Source: Caulobacteraceae bacterium (lineage in GTDB: Bacteria > Pseudomonadota > Alphaproteobacteria > Caulobacterales > Caulobacteraceae). Taken from it: a stretch of DNA of 64,000 nucleotides. This document shows positions 63,594 to 64,000 of the stretch, one piece after another; positions within the stretch are counted from its first letter, which is position 1, and every line of letters begins with the position of its first letter. A program made the position numbers and the translations under genes. The notes under the pieces are model-generated. The model ran no database searches, was not told the origin of the DNA, and saw only the letters and a program-made list of their open reading frames with translations. The stretch is taken from the NCBI GenBank assembly GCA_947475735.1, contig CANJLQ010000007.1, positions 124,001-188,000 of the forward strand, written 5' to 3'.

Positions 63594-64000
63594 ATGGACC
63601 GCATCATCGTGGCCGATGATCATCCCCTGTTCCGCGCCGCTCTCGGATCCGCGATCGCGCGGGCGGCTCCCGGGGCTGCGGTGGAGGAGACGCCCAGCCT
63701 GGCCGGCGCGCGCGAGGCCCTGGCGCGGGGGGGCGTCGACCTGCTGCTGCTCGACCTGCGGCTGTCGGACAGCGAGGGCTTCGCCGGGCTGGCCGGGGTC
63801 CGCAGCGATTTCCCCGCAGTCCCCGTCGTGGTGGTGTCGGCCAGCGAGGACGCGGCCACGATCGCCCGGGCCATGGCGTTCGGGGCGGCGGGCTTCATTC
63901 CGAAATCGGCGACCCTGGCGGAGATGGTGGAGGCCCTGACGGCGATCCTGTCCGGCGAGACCTGGGCCCCGGCGCTGCCCGAGATGCCACAGAGCGAGCC
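63594..64000 (+). CDS. response regulator (receiver domain; LuxR/NarL-type expected), cut by window end
   Basis: The open frame from ATG 63594 runs off the window, giving about 135 residues: a receiver domain starting MDRIIVADDHPLFRAALG, the phosphoacceptor Asp in LLLLDLRLSD, the switch Ser in VVVSASED and the Lys in GFIPKSAT. The DDHPLFRxAL start and length fit the NarL/LuxR class, but the DNA-binding domain is outside the window. The GGAGAAG site lies nine bases before the start. It diverges from the porin and acs and may regulate them. Confidence 0.9.
   Translation, partial: MDRIIVADDHPLFRAALGSAIARAAPGAAVEETPSLAGAREALARGGVDLLLLDLRLSDSEGFAGLAGVRSDFPAVPVVVVSASEDAATIARAMAFGAAGFIPKSATLAEMVEALTAILSGETWAPALPEMPQSE

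Overview
The window reads as a high-GC alphaproteobacterial chromosome, most likely Caulobacterales (Brevundimonas/Caulobacter-like). Pointers are the nuoD-N operon with small extra genes between subunits, the short alphaproteobacterial-type prolyl-tRNA synthetase, the acpS-lepB-rnc-era and plsX-fabH-ihfA-merR clusters, RNase J instead of an RNase E-only layout, and BamE, DUF1467, DUF2141 and UQCC-type chaperone neighbours. The genus is inferred from gene content, not from a search.

1-19,100: one long plus-strand transcription block. It starts inside nuoD and runs through nuoE, F, G, H, I, J, K, L, M and N (respiratory complex I). Two small membrane proteins, an NTF2-like protein and two small lipoproteins sit between the subunits, usually with ATGA or TAATG stop/start overlaps. 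It continues into birA, coaX, rnj (RNase J), an unknown gene, methylmalonyl-CoA epimerase and a DUF1467 protein. Two minus-strand genes (DUF2306 and DUF2141) end it.

20,100-29,450: translation, envelope and cofactor housekeeping. proS-lolC/E-lolD overlap, followed by pyrE-pdxJ-acpS-lepB-rnc-era and a secreted serine beta-lactamase-like hydrolase. LepB has an unusually long acidic Pro/Ala-rich cytoplasmic extension.

29,450-38,990: a minus-strand operon led by an ArsR regulator (arsR, two SRPBCC/AHSA1 proteins, a VOC protein, a DHFR-like reductase) diverges from a flavodoxin-fold reductase. Then come a REP-like palindromic element, a secreted NTF2-like protein, recO, a hybrid histidine kinase, parC and hslO (Hsp33).

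39,100-52,300: a membrane-anchored SDR with a degenerate active site, a SerB-SerA fusion enzyme, a GDSL autotransporter with a clear terminator, an M23 peptidase, a two-gene ABC exporter, bamE, a cytochrome bc1 chaperone, a YceD-family protein, plsX, fabH, ihfA and a MerR regulator.

52,365-60,100: tRNA-Pro(GGG), then an accessory island with more relaxed codon use. It carries a tight three-gene operon: a membrane-anchored TerB_N/TerB/TerB_C protein, a BrxD-like (DUF2791-type) ATPase and an Lhr-like DEAD/DEAH helicase resembling BrxHI. A TerB-like + BRCT protein follows. No methyltransferase, PglZ, nuclease or integrase is seen. This is the best candidate for a little-described system, probably DNA-processing or anti-phage. 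The tRNA-proximal junction has tandem TTTGGTCACA repeats that look like leftover integrase arm sites.

60,100-64,000: acs (acetyl-CoA synthetase) and a DcaP-like porin on the minus strand, divergent from a response regulator cut by the window end. This is probably an acetate-utilisation regulon.
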